Source of the DNA: Herbaspirillum sp.
Lineage (GTDB): Bacteria > Pseudomonadota > Gammaproteobacteria > Burkholderiales > Burkholderiaceae_D
DNA: 32,174 nucleotides
Assembly (NCBI GenBank): GCA_019233085.1
Contig: JAFAMT010000426.1
Location: 1-32,174 of the forward strand
Reading direction: 5' to 3'
Position numbers and translations under genes: made by a program. Shown in pieces: positions 17,162-25,102 of the stretch. The first letter of the stretch is position 1; each line of letters begins with the position of its first letter. The notes below the pieces were generated by a model. The model worked only from the letters and a program-made list of their open reading frames with translations. It was not told the DNA's origin and did no database searches.

Positions 17162-18016
17162 ATGCTGTACCCAGAATTGTTCAAATCGCTAGAGCAGGTC
17201 CGTTGGAATATGGATAAGGATATTCCCTGGGACAAGTTCGATGCTTCTTTGCTCACCGACGAACAGGCTCAGACCATTCGCATGAACGCGATCACGGAAT
17301 GGTCCGCGCTGCCGGCGACCGAGATGTTCCTGCGCGATAACCGCGGGGACAGCGATTTTTCGGCATTCATGTCGGTATGGTTCTTCGAGGAACAGAAGCA
17401 CTCGCTGGTGCTGATGGAATACCTGCGCCGCTTCCGCCCGGACCTGGCCCCGACCGAAGAGGAGCTGCACAACGTGCGCTTCGAGTTCGATCCGGCCCCG
17501 CCGCTGGAAACCCTGATGCTGCACTTCTGCGGCGAGATCCGCCTGAACCACTGGTACCGCTGTGCCGCCGACTGGCACACCGAGCCGGTCATCAAGCAGA
17601 TCTACAAAATCATCAGCCAGGATGAAGCCCGTCACGGTGGTGCCTACCTGCGCTACATGAAGAAGGCCTTGAACGAAATGGGCGACAAGGCCCGCGCCGC
17701 CTTCTCCAAGATCGGTGTGCTGATGGCCTCGGCCCGTCGTACCGAGAAGCCGCTGCACCCCACCAACCTGCACGTGAACCAGGCGCTGTTCCCCAACGAT
17801 ACCGTGCAGAGCCGCCTGCCCGATCCGGAATGGCTGGAGCGCTGGCTGGACAACCAGATCAAGTTCGATGGCGAGTGGGAAAAGAAGGTCGTCGACCGCA
17901 TCCTGCACAACATGTCGCTGCTGTTTGAACGCACCTTCAACAACGTCCAGGAACTGAACCGCTACCGCAAGGAAGTCACCCAGCGCATCCTGCCGGCGGG
18001 CGCTGCCGCAGCCTGA
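17162..18016 (+). CDS. Ferritin-like (acyl-ACP desaturase-like) diiron protein
   Basis: 284 aa with diiron-type ExxH motifs (FEEQKHSL; QDEARHGG) plus additional Glu residues (EWSALPATEMF, GEIRLNHWY) consistent with a ferritin-like four-helix fold. Confidence 0.7.
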   Translation: MLYPELFKSLEQVRWNMDKDIPWDKFDASLLTDEQAQTIRMNAITEWSALPATEMFLRDNRGDSDFSAFMSVWFFEEQKHSLVLMEYLRRFRPDLAPTEEELHNVRFEFDPAPPLETLMLHFCGEIRLNHWYRCAADWHTEPVIKQIYKIISQDEARHGGAYLRYMKKALNEMGDKARAAFSKIGVLMASARRTEKPLHPTNLHVNQALFPNDTVQSRLPDPEWLERWLDNQIKFDGEWEKKVVDRILHNMSLLFERTFNNVQELNRYRKEVTQRILPAGAAAA

Positions 18017-18058
18017 GCGCGGGTGCAGCACATCGCGTAGCACTGGCAGTACAATCGC

Positions 18059-18086
18059 AAGCCGCAACCGAGGTTGCGGCTTTTTT
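18059..18086 (+). terminator. Intrinsic terminator after ferritin-like gene
   Basis: AGCCGCAACC ga GGTTGCGGCT followed by a T run (ttttttc). Confidence 0.88.
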
Positions 18087-18144
18087 CATGGGACGTGCGC
18101 CGTCCCCTTCCTAGCAACTCCATAGTCCAACCGAGCACACCACG

Positions 18145-18627
18145 ATGGCCGACTTCGAATCCAAACTCTGCACCCGCGAAGAACTCAAGCAGCGCGTGGC
18201 CCAACTGCCCAAGCCGGTGGTGATGACCAATGGCGTGTTCGATATCCTGCACCGAGGCCATGTGACCTACCTGGCCCAGGCCCGCGCCCAGGGCGCTTCG
18301 CTGGTGGTGGCGGCCAATACGGATGCCTCGGTCAAGCGCCTGGGCAAGGGCGACGACCGCCCCATCAATACCTGCGAAGACCGCATGGCCGTGCTGGCCG
18401 CGCTGGAATCGGTGTCGCTGGTGGTCCCCTTCGATGAAGACACCGCCCTGGAAGCCGTGCAGCAAGCCCGTCCCGAGATCTACGTCAAGGGCGGCGACTA
18501 CGACATGCAGGCCATTCCCGAAGGCCAGGCCGTGGCCGCCTATGGTGGCCAGGTGCTGGCGATCGCCTTCGAGCACGACCGCTCTACTACCAAGCTGCTG
18601 GCCAAGGTGCGCAAGCTGGCTGGTTGA
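18145..18627 (+). CDS. rfaE2: D-glycero-beta-D-manno-heptose 1-phosphate adenylyltransferase
   Basis: 160 aa. Nucleotidyltransferase signature VMTNGVFDILHRGHVTYLAQARAQGASLVVAANTDASVKRLGKGDDRP and YVKGGDYD. Stand-alone cytidylyltransferase-like domain without the kinase domain. Confidence 0.94.
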   Translation: MADFESKLCTREELKQRVAQLPKPVVMTNGVFDILHRGHVTYLAQARAQGASLVVAANTDASVKRLGKGDDRPINTCEDRMAVLAALESVSLVVPFDEDTALEAVQQARPEIYVKGGDYDMQAIPEGQAVAAYGGQVLAIAFEHDRSTTKLLAKVRKLAG

Positions 18628-18656
18628 GCCAGGCTCAGCCGCGCAGACCTCCAGCA

Positions 18657-18704
18657 AACGACAAGGCCGGCAGGAGCGTGATGCTCACTGCCGGCCTTGT
18701 CGTT
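18657..18704. terminator. Long inverted repeat between convergent rfaE2 and PCu(A)C genes
   Basis: AACGACAAGGCCGGCAG (18657-18673) and CTGCCGGCCTTGTCGTT (18688-18704): perfect 17-bp stem, loop has further GAGC/GCTC pairing. Confidence 0.7.
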
Positions 18705-18722
18705 TCAGCGCGGGGCGGCTGA

Positions 18723-19238
18723 TCAGTGGTGCACATGGCCCTTCATGTCACCCATCTCATCCTTGCCGTCCTTGCCGGCAGCGGCGGCCGGGTCTTCCAC
18801 GTTGAAGGTCACGTCGATCTTGCCGGCCTTCTCGAAGGTCAGGGTGGCAGGCACCTTCTCGCCGGCCTTGAGCGGGCGCGACAGGCCCATGAGCATGATG
18901 TGGTAACCATTGCCCGGCTGCATGGCGATCTTCTGGCCGGGTTTGACTTCCAGGCCGCCCTCGACTTCACGCATCTTCATCAGGTTGCCTTCCATGCTCA
19001 TGGTATGGATCTCGCCGGACTTGGCCACCGGCGAGGACACGCCCACCAGGCGGTCTGGCGCGCTGCCCTTGTTCTCGATGCTCAGGTAGGCGCCGGCAGC
19101 CGGCTGGCCGGGTACGGTGGCACGGGCATAGGGGTGGCCGATGTCGAGTTGGCCGAGCTTGTATTCATGAGCGTGCGACAGGGCGGCGCTGCCCAGCAGG
19201 GTGGCGGCGAGGGCGAGGCGTTGGAAAAGCTGTTTCAT
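18723..19238 (-). CDS. Periplasmic copper chaperone PCu(A)C
   Basis: 171 aa, signal peptide, HPYARATVPGQPAAGAYLSIENKG, EIHTMSMEGNLMKMREVEGG, QPGNGYHIMLMGLSRPLKAGE (H(M)X10MX21HXM-type motif), His/Met-rich tail. Confidence 0.93.
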   Translation of the reverse strand: MKQLFQRLALAATLLGSAALSHAHEYKLGQLDIGHPYARATVPGQPAAGAYLSIENKGSAPDRLVGVSSPVAKSGEIHTMSMEGNLMKMREVEGGLEVKPGQKIAMQPGNGYHIMLMGLSRPLKAGEKVPATLTFEKAGKIDVTFNVEDPAAAAGKDGKDEMGDMKGHVHH

Positions 19239-19326
19239 GGTCTTCTATCCTGGTTGATCTTCATTGGCGAGGCCGGCGCAACGTGCGTCTGTGCCTCCTG
19301 GGTATTGCGAACGGGTCGGGGGTGGA

Positions 19327-19710
19327 TCAGGCCGGTGGCGCGCGCGCCTGCGCGCTGCCCGGTGCCAGGCTGGCCGAACGGAGGGCGGGGATGGCCGTTG
19401 CCAGCGGGTAACTGATGCCGGAGGTGGCCACAGCCAGCGGCATCGACGGGGGCAGCGCGGTGGCTGCCTGGCCGGTGCAGCACAGGTTGCAGTGGCCGGC
19501 CGCGAGGTGTGCAGGCGTGCTGCCGGAGGCGCCACCGGCCACGCTGCAGATGGCCATGGCGGGGACGTCACGGCTCTCGCCATTGCCAAGCGCGACTGCC
19601 TGGGATTGCCAGGGCGCGGCCAGCATGGCCAGCACCAGCGACAGGCTCAGCCACACCCGCGACCAGGGGCGGCGAGATATGTAGCGCGGCGGGGAAGGGC
19701 GGGAAGGCAT
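19327..19710 (-). CDS. DUF2946-like small exported protein
   Basis: 127 aa with N-terminal hydrophobic segment and internal AGHCNLCCTGQA cysteine motif; lies upstream of PCu(A)C, as DUF2946 genes often do. Confidence 0.65.
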   Translation of the reverse strand: MPSRPSPPRYISRRPWSRVWLSLSLVLAMLAAPWQSQAVALGNGESRDVPAMAICSVAGGASGSTPAHLAAGHCNLCCTGQAATALPPSMPLAVATSGISYPLATAIPALRSASLAPGSAQARAPPA

Positions 19711-19900
19711 GGGCTGGGATTATAGCAACGCAAGCGGGGCCATCGCCTGTGCCCCGTCAATACTGACTATCTGGCTGTTATCGGAACGTGCAAGACTGGT
19801 GCAGCGGGAATGCGAGTGCCATTGCCGGCGATCCATTGCCTGGCAGCAATGCCTGGCATGAGTCTGACCGCAGACGGTCTGACCCATGCCGCCATGCAAA

Positions 19901-19929
19901 TTGATTGTTCAGATGCGCTAGGCTAGACT
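19901..19929 (+). promoter_or_regulatory. Candidate sigma70 promoter for the tandem SBP locus
   Basis: TTGATT - 17 nt - TAGACT, about 46 nt upstream of the ATG at 19975. Confidence 0.4.
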
Positions 19930-19974
19930 TAGCGTCTTTTCGGGTATTCCATCCATTTTTCCAAGGGAGACTGC

Positions 19975-20955
19975 ATGTCCTACAACAACAAGCTGACGCT
20001 GCGTGCCATGGTTGCCGCCCTGTCCCTGGCTGCCGTGTGTTCTGCCCCCGCCATGGCGGCGGACAAGTCGGTCGCCGTGACCGCCATCGTCGAACACCCG
20101 GCCCTGGATGCCGTGCGTGATGGCGTCAAGGATGAGTTGAAGGAAGAAGGCTTCGAAGCCGGCAAGAACCTGAAGTGGGAATACCAGAGCGCCCAGGGCA
20201 ATACCGGTACCGCCGCCCAGATCGCCCGCAAGTTCGTCGGCGACAAGCCCGACGCCATCGTGGCCATCGCCACCCCCTCGGCACAAGCCCTGGTGGCCGC
20301 TACCAAGTCCATCCCGGTGATCTATTCGGGCGTGACCGATCCGGTCGCCGCACAACTGGTGAAGGACTGGAAGGCTTCCGGCACCAACGTCACCGGCGTG
20401 TCGGACCTGCTGGAACTGGACAAGCAGGTCGAGCTGATCAAGCGTGTCGTGCCCAATGCCAAGCGCGTGGGCATGGTCTACAACCCGGGTGAAGCCAACT
20501 CGGCCGTGGTCGTCAAGGCCCTGAAGGAACTGCTGACCAAGTCCGGCATGACCCTGGTGGAAGCCGCCGCACCCCGTTCGGTGGACGTCGGCAGCGCCGC
20601 CAAGAGCCTGATCGGCAAGGTCGATGTGATCTACACCAATACCGACAACAACGTGGTCTCGGCCTATGAAGCCCTGGTCAAGGTCGGCAACGACGCCAAG
20701 ATCCCCCTGGTGGCCTCCGACACCGACAGCGTCAAGCGTGGCGCCATCGCTGCGCTGGGCGTGAACTACTACGACCTGGGTCGCCAGACCGGCAAGATGG
20801 TCGGCCGCATCCTCAAGGGTGAAAAGCCGGGCGACATCCCCTCGGCCACCAGCAGCAAGCTGGAGCTGTTCGTCAATACCGCCGCCGCCCAGAAGCAGGG
20901 CGTGACCCTGGCACCGGACCTGGTCAGCTCGGCCAAGACCGTCATCAAGCAATAA
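19975..20955 (+). CDS. ABC transporter substrate-binding protein (ABC_sub_bind / TrpX-like), copy 1
   Basis: 326 aa with signal peptide; VAVTAIVEHPALDAVRDGVKDELKEEGFEAGKNLKWEYQSAQGNTGTAAQIARKFVGDKPDAIVAIATPSAQALVAATK is the characteristic family pattern. Confidence 0.9.
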   Translation: MSYNNKLTLRAMVAALSLAAVCSAPAMAADKSVAVTAIVEHPALDAVRDGVKDELKEEGFEAGKNLKWEYQSAQGNTGTAAQIARKFVGDKPDAIVAIATPSAQALVAATKSIPVIYSGVTDPVAAQLVKDWKASGTNVTGVSDLLELDKQVELIKRVVPNAKRVGMVYNPGEANSAVVVKALKELLTKSGMTLVEAAAPRSVDVGSAAKSLIGKVDVIYTNTDNNVVSAYEALVKVGNDAKIPLVASDTDSVKRGAIAALGVNYYDLGRQTGKMVGRILKGEKPGDIPSATSSKLELFVNTAAAQKQGVTLAPDLVSSAKTVIKQ

Positions 20956-20972
20956 TCGATTCGACGCCCGAG

Positions 20973-20994
20973 GATCCCGCTTGCGAGCGGGATC
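20973..20994 (+). terminator. Hairpin between the two SBP genes (possible partial terminator or processing site)
   Basis: GATCCCGC ttgcga GCGGGATC, perfect 8-bp stem followed by gtctttat (weak U-tract). Confidence 0.45.
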
Positions 20995-21093
20995 GTCTTT
21001 ATCTGGCGCAGGCAAGACCGTTCGTCCCATACGAATAAGGGGCCCGGCGCAGAACAGGCCGAGGTGCCGACCACCATGAAAGAGGAGAGGACC

Positions 21094-22065
21094 ATGTTTG
21101 CAGTATCGAAGTCATTGCGCGCCATCGCCGGTGCGCTGGCCCTGAGCGCCATCTGCGCCTCGGCGCTGGCGGCCGAGAAGGTGGTGGCCATCACCTCCTT
21201 CGTCGAGCACCCGGCGCTGGACGCCGTGCGTGACGGCACCAAGGATGAACTGATTGCCGAAGGCTTCGAGCCGGGCAAGAACCTGAAGTGGGATTTCCAG
21301 AGCGCCCAGGCCAATGCCGGCACGGCCGGACAGATCGCCAAGAAGTTCGTGGGTGACAACCCCGACGTCATCGTCGCCATCGGCACCCCCTCGGCCCAGC
21401 CGCTGGTGGCCGCGACCAAGACCATCCCCATCGTCTATTCGGCCATCGCCGACCCCATGGCCGCCCAGCTGGTCAAGGACTGGAAACCCTCTGGCACCAA
21501 CGTGACCGGCCTGTCGCACATGCTCGATCCGGCCAAGCAGGTCGAGATCATCAAGCGCGTGGCGCCCGAGGCCAAGCGGGTCGGCGTGGTTTACAATCCG
21601 GGCGAAGCCAATTCCGTCTCGGCCCTGAACAACATCAAGGGCGAGCTGCAGAAGGCGGGCCTGACCCTGGTGGAAGCCGCCGCGCCGCGCTCGGTGGACG
21701 TGGCTCCGGCCGCCAAGAGCCTGATCGGCAAGATCGATGTGATGTACACCACCACCGACAACAACGTGGTGTCGGTCTTCGAATCGCTGGCCAAGGTCTG
21801 CAACGACGCCAGGATCCCGCTGATCGCCTCCGATACCGGCAGCGTCAAGCGTGGCGCGGTCGCCGCCCTGGGCGTGAATTTCTATGACATGGGGCGCCAG
21901 ACCGGCAAGGTCGTGGCGCGTATCCTGCGGGGCGAGAAGGCGGGCGAGATCGCCTCCTCTCCCGTGAAGAATCTGGAGCTGTACGTCAACACCGCGGCCG
22001 CGCAGAAGCAAGGCGTGACCCTGTCGCCGGAGTTCCTGAAGTCGGCCACCAAGGTCCTTAACTGA
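21094..22065 (+). CDS. ABC transporter substrate-binding protein (ABC_sub_bind / TrpX-like), copy 2
   Basis: MFAVSKSLRAIAGALALSAICASALAAEKVVAITSFVEHPALDAVRDGTKDELIAEGFEPGKNLKWDFQSAQANAGTAGQIAKKFVGDNPDVIVAIGTPSAQ; clear paralog of copy 1. RBS AGGAGAGG before ATG 21094. Confidence 0.9.
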   Translation: MFAVSKSLRAIAGALALSAICASALAAEKVVAITSFVEHPALDAVRDGTKDELIAEGFEPGKNLKWDFQSAQANAGTAGQIAKKFVGDNPDVIVAIGTPSAQPLVAATKTIPIVYSAIADPMAAQLVKDWKPSGTNVTGLSHMLDPAKQVEIIKRVAPEAKRVGVVYNPGEANSVSALNNIKGELQKAGLTLVEAAAPRSVDVAPAAKSLIGKIDVMYTTTDNNVVSVFESLAKVCNDARIPLIASDTGSVKRGAVAALGVNFYDMGRQTGKVVARILRGEKAGEIASSPVKNLELYVNTAAAQKQGVTLSPEFLKSATKVLN

Positions 22066-22069
22066 AGCC

Positions 22070-22183
22070 GGCCCTGACCGGGCCACACGTGCATCGCCGG
22101 CAGTCGCACCACCCCTGCGGCTGACGGCGCAACGCAGAAGACATTCGGCATTAGCGTACCGCGCAATGCCGAATGTGTTTTTT
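22070..22183 (+). promoter_or_regulatory. Three-hairpin intergenic RNA element ending in a terminator-like stem, immediately before the permease
   Basis: Hairpin A GGCCC/GGGCC (22070-22084). Hairpin B CGCCG-g-CAGTCGCA / TGCGGCTG-a-CGGCG (22095-22129). Hairpin C ACATTCGGCATT/AATGCCGAATGT (22141-22176, perfect 12 bp) followed by gtttttt (22177-22183). Permease ATG is at 22198. Confidence 0.65.
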
Positions 22184-22197
22184 AAGAAAGTCCTTTT

Positions 22198-23091
22198 ATG
22201 TCGCTGTATACCCTCTTGGGCGCACTGGAAATCGGCCTGATTTTCAGCCTCGTGGCCCTCGGAGTGCTGATTTCCTTCCGCATTCTGGTTTTCCCTGACT
22301 TGACCGTCGATGGCAGTTTCCCGCTGGGCGGCGCCGTGGCTGCGACCATGATCGCAGCCGGCTACAACCCCTTCCTGGCGACCTTCATCGCCTTGCTGGC
22401 GGGCGCCCTGGCTGGTTTCACCACGGCCTGGCTGAACGTGCGCCTGAAGATCATGGACCTGCTGGCCAGTATCCTGATGATGATCGCGCTGTACTCGATC
22501 AACCTGCGCGTGATGGGCAAGCCCAACGTGCCGCTGATTTCCGAACCGACCATCTTCACCATCCTGCAACCGGACTGGATCCCCGACTATGTGGGCCGTC
22601 CGCTGATCCTGCTGGTGGTGGTGATCGCCGCCAAGCTGCTGCTGGACTGGTTCTTCTCCTCCGAGATCGGCCTGGCCATGCGCGCCACCGGCGCCAACGC
22701 GCGCATGGCGCGCGCCCAGGGCATCGCCACCGGTCGCGCCACGCTGGCCGGCATGGCGCTGGCCAATTCGCTGGTGGCACTGGCCGGCGCGCTGTTTGCG
22801 CAGACCCAGGGCGGCTCCGACATTTCCATGGGCATCGGCACCATCGTCATCGGCCTGGCTGCGGTCATCATCGGCGAGAACATCCTGCCGGCGCGCCGCC
22901 TGGTGTGGACCACGCTGGCGGTGATCCTGGGGGCGATCCTGTATCGCTTCTTCATTGCGCTGGCGCTCAACAGCGACTTCATCGGCCTGCAGGCACAAGA
23001 CCTGAACCTGGTGACCGCCGTGCTGGTGATGCTGGCCCTGGTGCTGCCCATGGGCAAGCGCAAGCTGAAACTGTTGAAGAAGGGAGCCTGA
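22198..23091 (+). CDS. ABC transporter permease (BPD_transp_2 family)
   Basis: 297 aa, multiple TM segments; VALGVLISFRILVFPDLTVDGSFPLGGAVAATMIAAGYNP is typical of permeases paired with ABC_sub_bind proteins. Confidence 0.92.
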   Translation: MSLYTLLGALEIGLIFSLVALGVLISFRILVFPDLTVDGSFPLGGAVAATMIAAGYNPFLATFIALLAGALAGFTTAWLNVRLKIMDLLASILMMIALYSINLRVMGKPNVPLISEPTIFTILQPDWIPDYVGRPLILLVVVIAAKLLLDWFFSSEIGLAMRATGANARMARAQGIATGRATLAGMALANSLVALAGALFAQTQGGSDISMGIGTIVIGLAAVIIGENILPARRLVWTTLAVILGAILYRFFIALALNSDFIGLQAQDLNLVTAVLVMLALVLPMGKRKLKLLKKGA

Positions 23092-23092
23092 G

Positions 23093-23887
23093 ATGTTGAA
23101 AGCCACCGATCTCAAGATCACCTTCAATCCCGGTACGCCCATCGAGAACCCGGCCCTGCGTGGCCTCTCGCTGGAAATCCCGACCGGCCAGTTCGTGGCC
23201 GTGATCGGCTCCAACGGCGCCGGCAAGTCCACCTTCCTCAACGCCATCTCGGGCGACCTGCTGGTTGATACCGGCAGCATCGAGATCGATGGTACCGACG
23301 TCACCCGCAAGCAGGCCTGGGATCGCGCCGGCATGGTCGCGCGGGTGTTCCAGGATCCGATGGCCGGTACCTGCGAGGCGCTGACCATCGAAGAGAACAT
23401 GGCCCTGGCCATGGCGCGCGGCCGTCGTCGCGGCTTCAACTTCGCCATTCGCGGCAAGATGCGCGAGCTGTTCCGCGAGAAGCTCTCCATCCTCAACCTG
23501 GGCCTGGAGAATCGCCTGACCGACCGCATCGGCCTGCTCTCGGGCGGCCAGCGCCAGGCGGTGAGCCTGCTGATGGCCTCGCTGCAGCCTTCGCGCATCC
23601 TGCTGCTGGACGAGCACACCGCCGCCCTGGATCCGAAGACGGCGGCCTTCGTGCTGGAGCTGACGGCCAAGATCGTCTCCGAGAGCAAGCTGACCACCAT
23701 GATGGTGACCCACAGCATGCGCCAGGCGCTGGACTACGGCGACCGCACCGTGATGCTGCACCAGGGCCGCGTGGTGCTGGACGTGTCTGGCCAGGAACGT
23801 GCCGGGCTGGATGTGCCGGACCTGCTCAAGATGTTCGAGCAGACGCGCGGCGAGAAGCTCTCCGACGACGCGTTGTTGCTGGGGTGA
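23093..23887 (+). CDS. ABC transporter ATP-binding protein
   Basis: 264 aa. Walker A GSNGAGKST, signature LLSGGQRQAVSLLMA, Walker B RILLLDEHTAALDP. Overlap-type junction with permease (tgagATG). Confidence 0.96.
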   Translation: MLKATDLKITFNPGTPIENPALRGLSLEIPTGQFVAVIGSNGAGKSTFLNAISGDLLVDTGSIEIDGTDVTRKQAWDRAGMVARVFQDPMAGTCEALTIEENMALAMARGRRRGFNFAIRGKMRELFREKLSILNLGLENRLTDRIGLLSGGQRQAVSLLMASLQPSRILLLDEHTAALDPKTAAFVLELTAKIVSESKLTTMMVTHSMRQALDYGDRTVMLHQGRVVLDVSGQERAGLDVPDLLKMFEQTRGEKLSDDALLLG

Positions 23888-23913
23888 CCTGGCAGCAGCC
23901 GCTGAGGCAAAGG

Positions 23914-23940
23914 AAAACGGCTCCCGCGGGAGCCGTTTTT
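23914..23940. terminator. Intrinsic terminator after the ABC transporter locus
   Basis: aaaaCGGCTCCCGCGGGAGCCGttttt, perfect inverted repeat with A/T tracts. Convergent gene on the other side. Confidence 0.87.
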
Positions 23941-23989
23941 CATGGATGTGACCCAGCCTGGGATAGGTTGGCACTCTTCCGATGTTTGC

Positions 23990-24292
23990 TTATGTCGGGC
24001 TGACGTCGCTGCCTTCCACGAGGAACATACGGTACTCGGCGCCCTTGAAGCGATGCTCCCGGGCCTCTTTGTACGCCGGGCTGTTATACCAGGCGCGGGC
24101 CGCGTCCATGTCGGGAAAACGCAGGATGGCGACGCCTTCGGCCTGCGGGCCTTCCAGCACGTCCATCTGGCCGTAGAACGCGATGCGCGTGATGTCGTGA
24201 CCAGTGCGGGCCGCAGCGGCCTTTTGTGCGTACTGCGCGAATTCGTCCGGGTTGGTGGTCTTTTCTCGAATGAATACAACGTATGCGGACAT
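23990..24292 (-). CDS. DUF1330 domain-containing protein
   Basis: From ATG 24292 (RBS GGAGGAAG): MSAYVVFIREKTTNPDEFAQYAQKAAAARTGHDITRIAFYGQMDVLEGPQAEGVAILRFPDMDAARAWYNSPAYKEAREHRFKGAEYRMFLVEG. Confidence 0.88.
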   Translation of the reverse strand: MSAYVVFIREKTTNPDEFAQYAQKAAAARTGHDITRIAFYGQMDVLEGPQAEGVAILRFPDMDAARAWYNSPAYKEAREHRFKGAEYRMFLVEGSDVSPT

Positions 24293-24383
24293 AACTTCCT
24301 CCATTGATGTGATCGGTTCAATCGTAGGCCTACCGCGACTACGTAACGCTGCGATCGTCAAGCCAGGCCCTTCGCTGACAACC

Positions 24384-24417
24384 CACCGGCCGATCGCATG
24401 GAGCGATTGCCGGTGGT
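24384..24417 (-). terminator. Imperfect hairpin downstream of the DJ-1/PfpI gene
   Basis: CCACCGGCCGATCGC atgga GCGATTGCCGGTGG; long stem with a bulge/mismatch, no U-tract. Confidence 0.35.
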
Positions 24418-24430
24418 GTGCCTGTCTCGG

Positions 24431-25102
24431 TCAGCTTTGCAGAGCCTTGACGATTACTTCAGCCAATGGACCGCCCGAGGATGGATTCTGGCCGGTCATC
24501 AGGCGGCCGTCGACGACCACGTTCGACTGCCAGGCATCGGCTGCCGAGTATTGCGCACCTTCTTCGCGCAGTGCGTCCTCAAGCTTGAACGGCACGTCCG
24601 CCTGGGCATAGACATTTTCTTCTTCGTTCGAGAAGGAGGTCACGTTCCGACCACGGAGCAACTGGGTCCCGTCCTGCAGCTTGACGCCCAGCAGCGCGGC
24701 GGGGCCGTGGCAGACCGCAGCGACGATCTTGCCGCCTTCCCAGGCGCGGGCGATAGCGCGCTTGACGTCCGGATCGTTGGCGATATCGACCATCGGGCCC
24801 AGACCCCCGGGGAAGAAGATCGCATCGTAATCCAAAACGTCCACTTCCGACAGCTTGCGGCTATGCGCCATGCGGCGGATTGCGCTGCTGTTGCGGAAGG
24901 CGAGCTGTGCCGGATCATTCGCATCGTAGCCATCTTCGGGTGGGGTGCCACCCAGCGGGGAAGCATATTCCACCGCGATGCCGGCATGGTCGAACACTTC
25001 AAAGGGATGGGCAACTTCAGGGAAGAAATAGCCCGTGGCGCGCTTGTTGGGGCCGATCTCTGCAGCGTTTGTCAAAATAAAAAGGACGTGCTTGACACTC
25101 AT
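24431..25102 (-). CDS. Type 1 glutamine amidotransferase / DJ-1/PfpI family protein
   Basis: From ATG 25102 (RBS AGGAGATCATC). DYDAIFFPGGLGPMVDIANDPDVKRAIARAWEGGKIVAAVCHGPAALLGVKLQDG: nucleophile-elbow AVCHGP and GGLGP as in DJ-1/Hsp31-type proteins. Confidence 0.9.
   Translation of the reverse strand: MSVKHVLFILTNAAEIGPNKRATGYFFPEVAHPFEVFDHAGIAVEYASPLGGTPPEDGYDANDPAQLAFRNSSAIRRMAHSRKLSEVDVLDYDAIFFPGGLGPMVDIANDPDVKRAIARAWEGGKIVAAVCHGPAALLGVKLQDGTQLLRGRNVTSFSNEEENVYAQADVPFKLEDALREEGAQYSAADAWQSNVVVDGRLMTGQNPSSGGPLAEVIVKALQS

Noticed and set aside
21112-23718. 868-aa minus-strand ORF spanning SBP2, permease and ATPase
   Set aside because: Antisense open frame produced by GC-rich codon bias; spans three well-supported plus-strand genes and their terminator.
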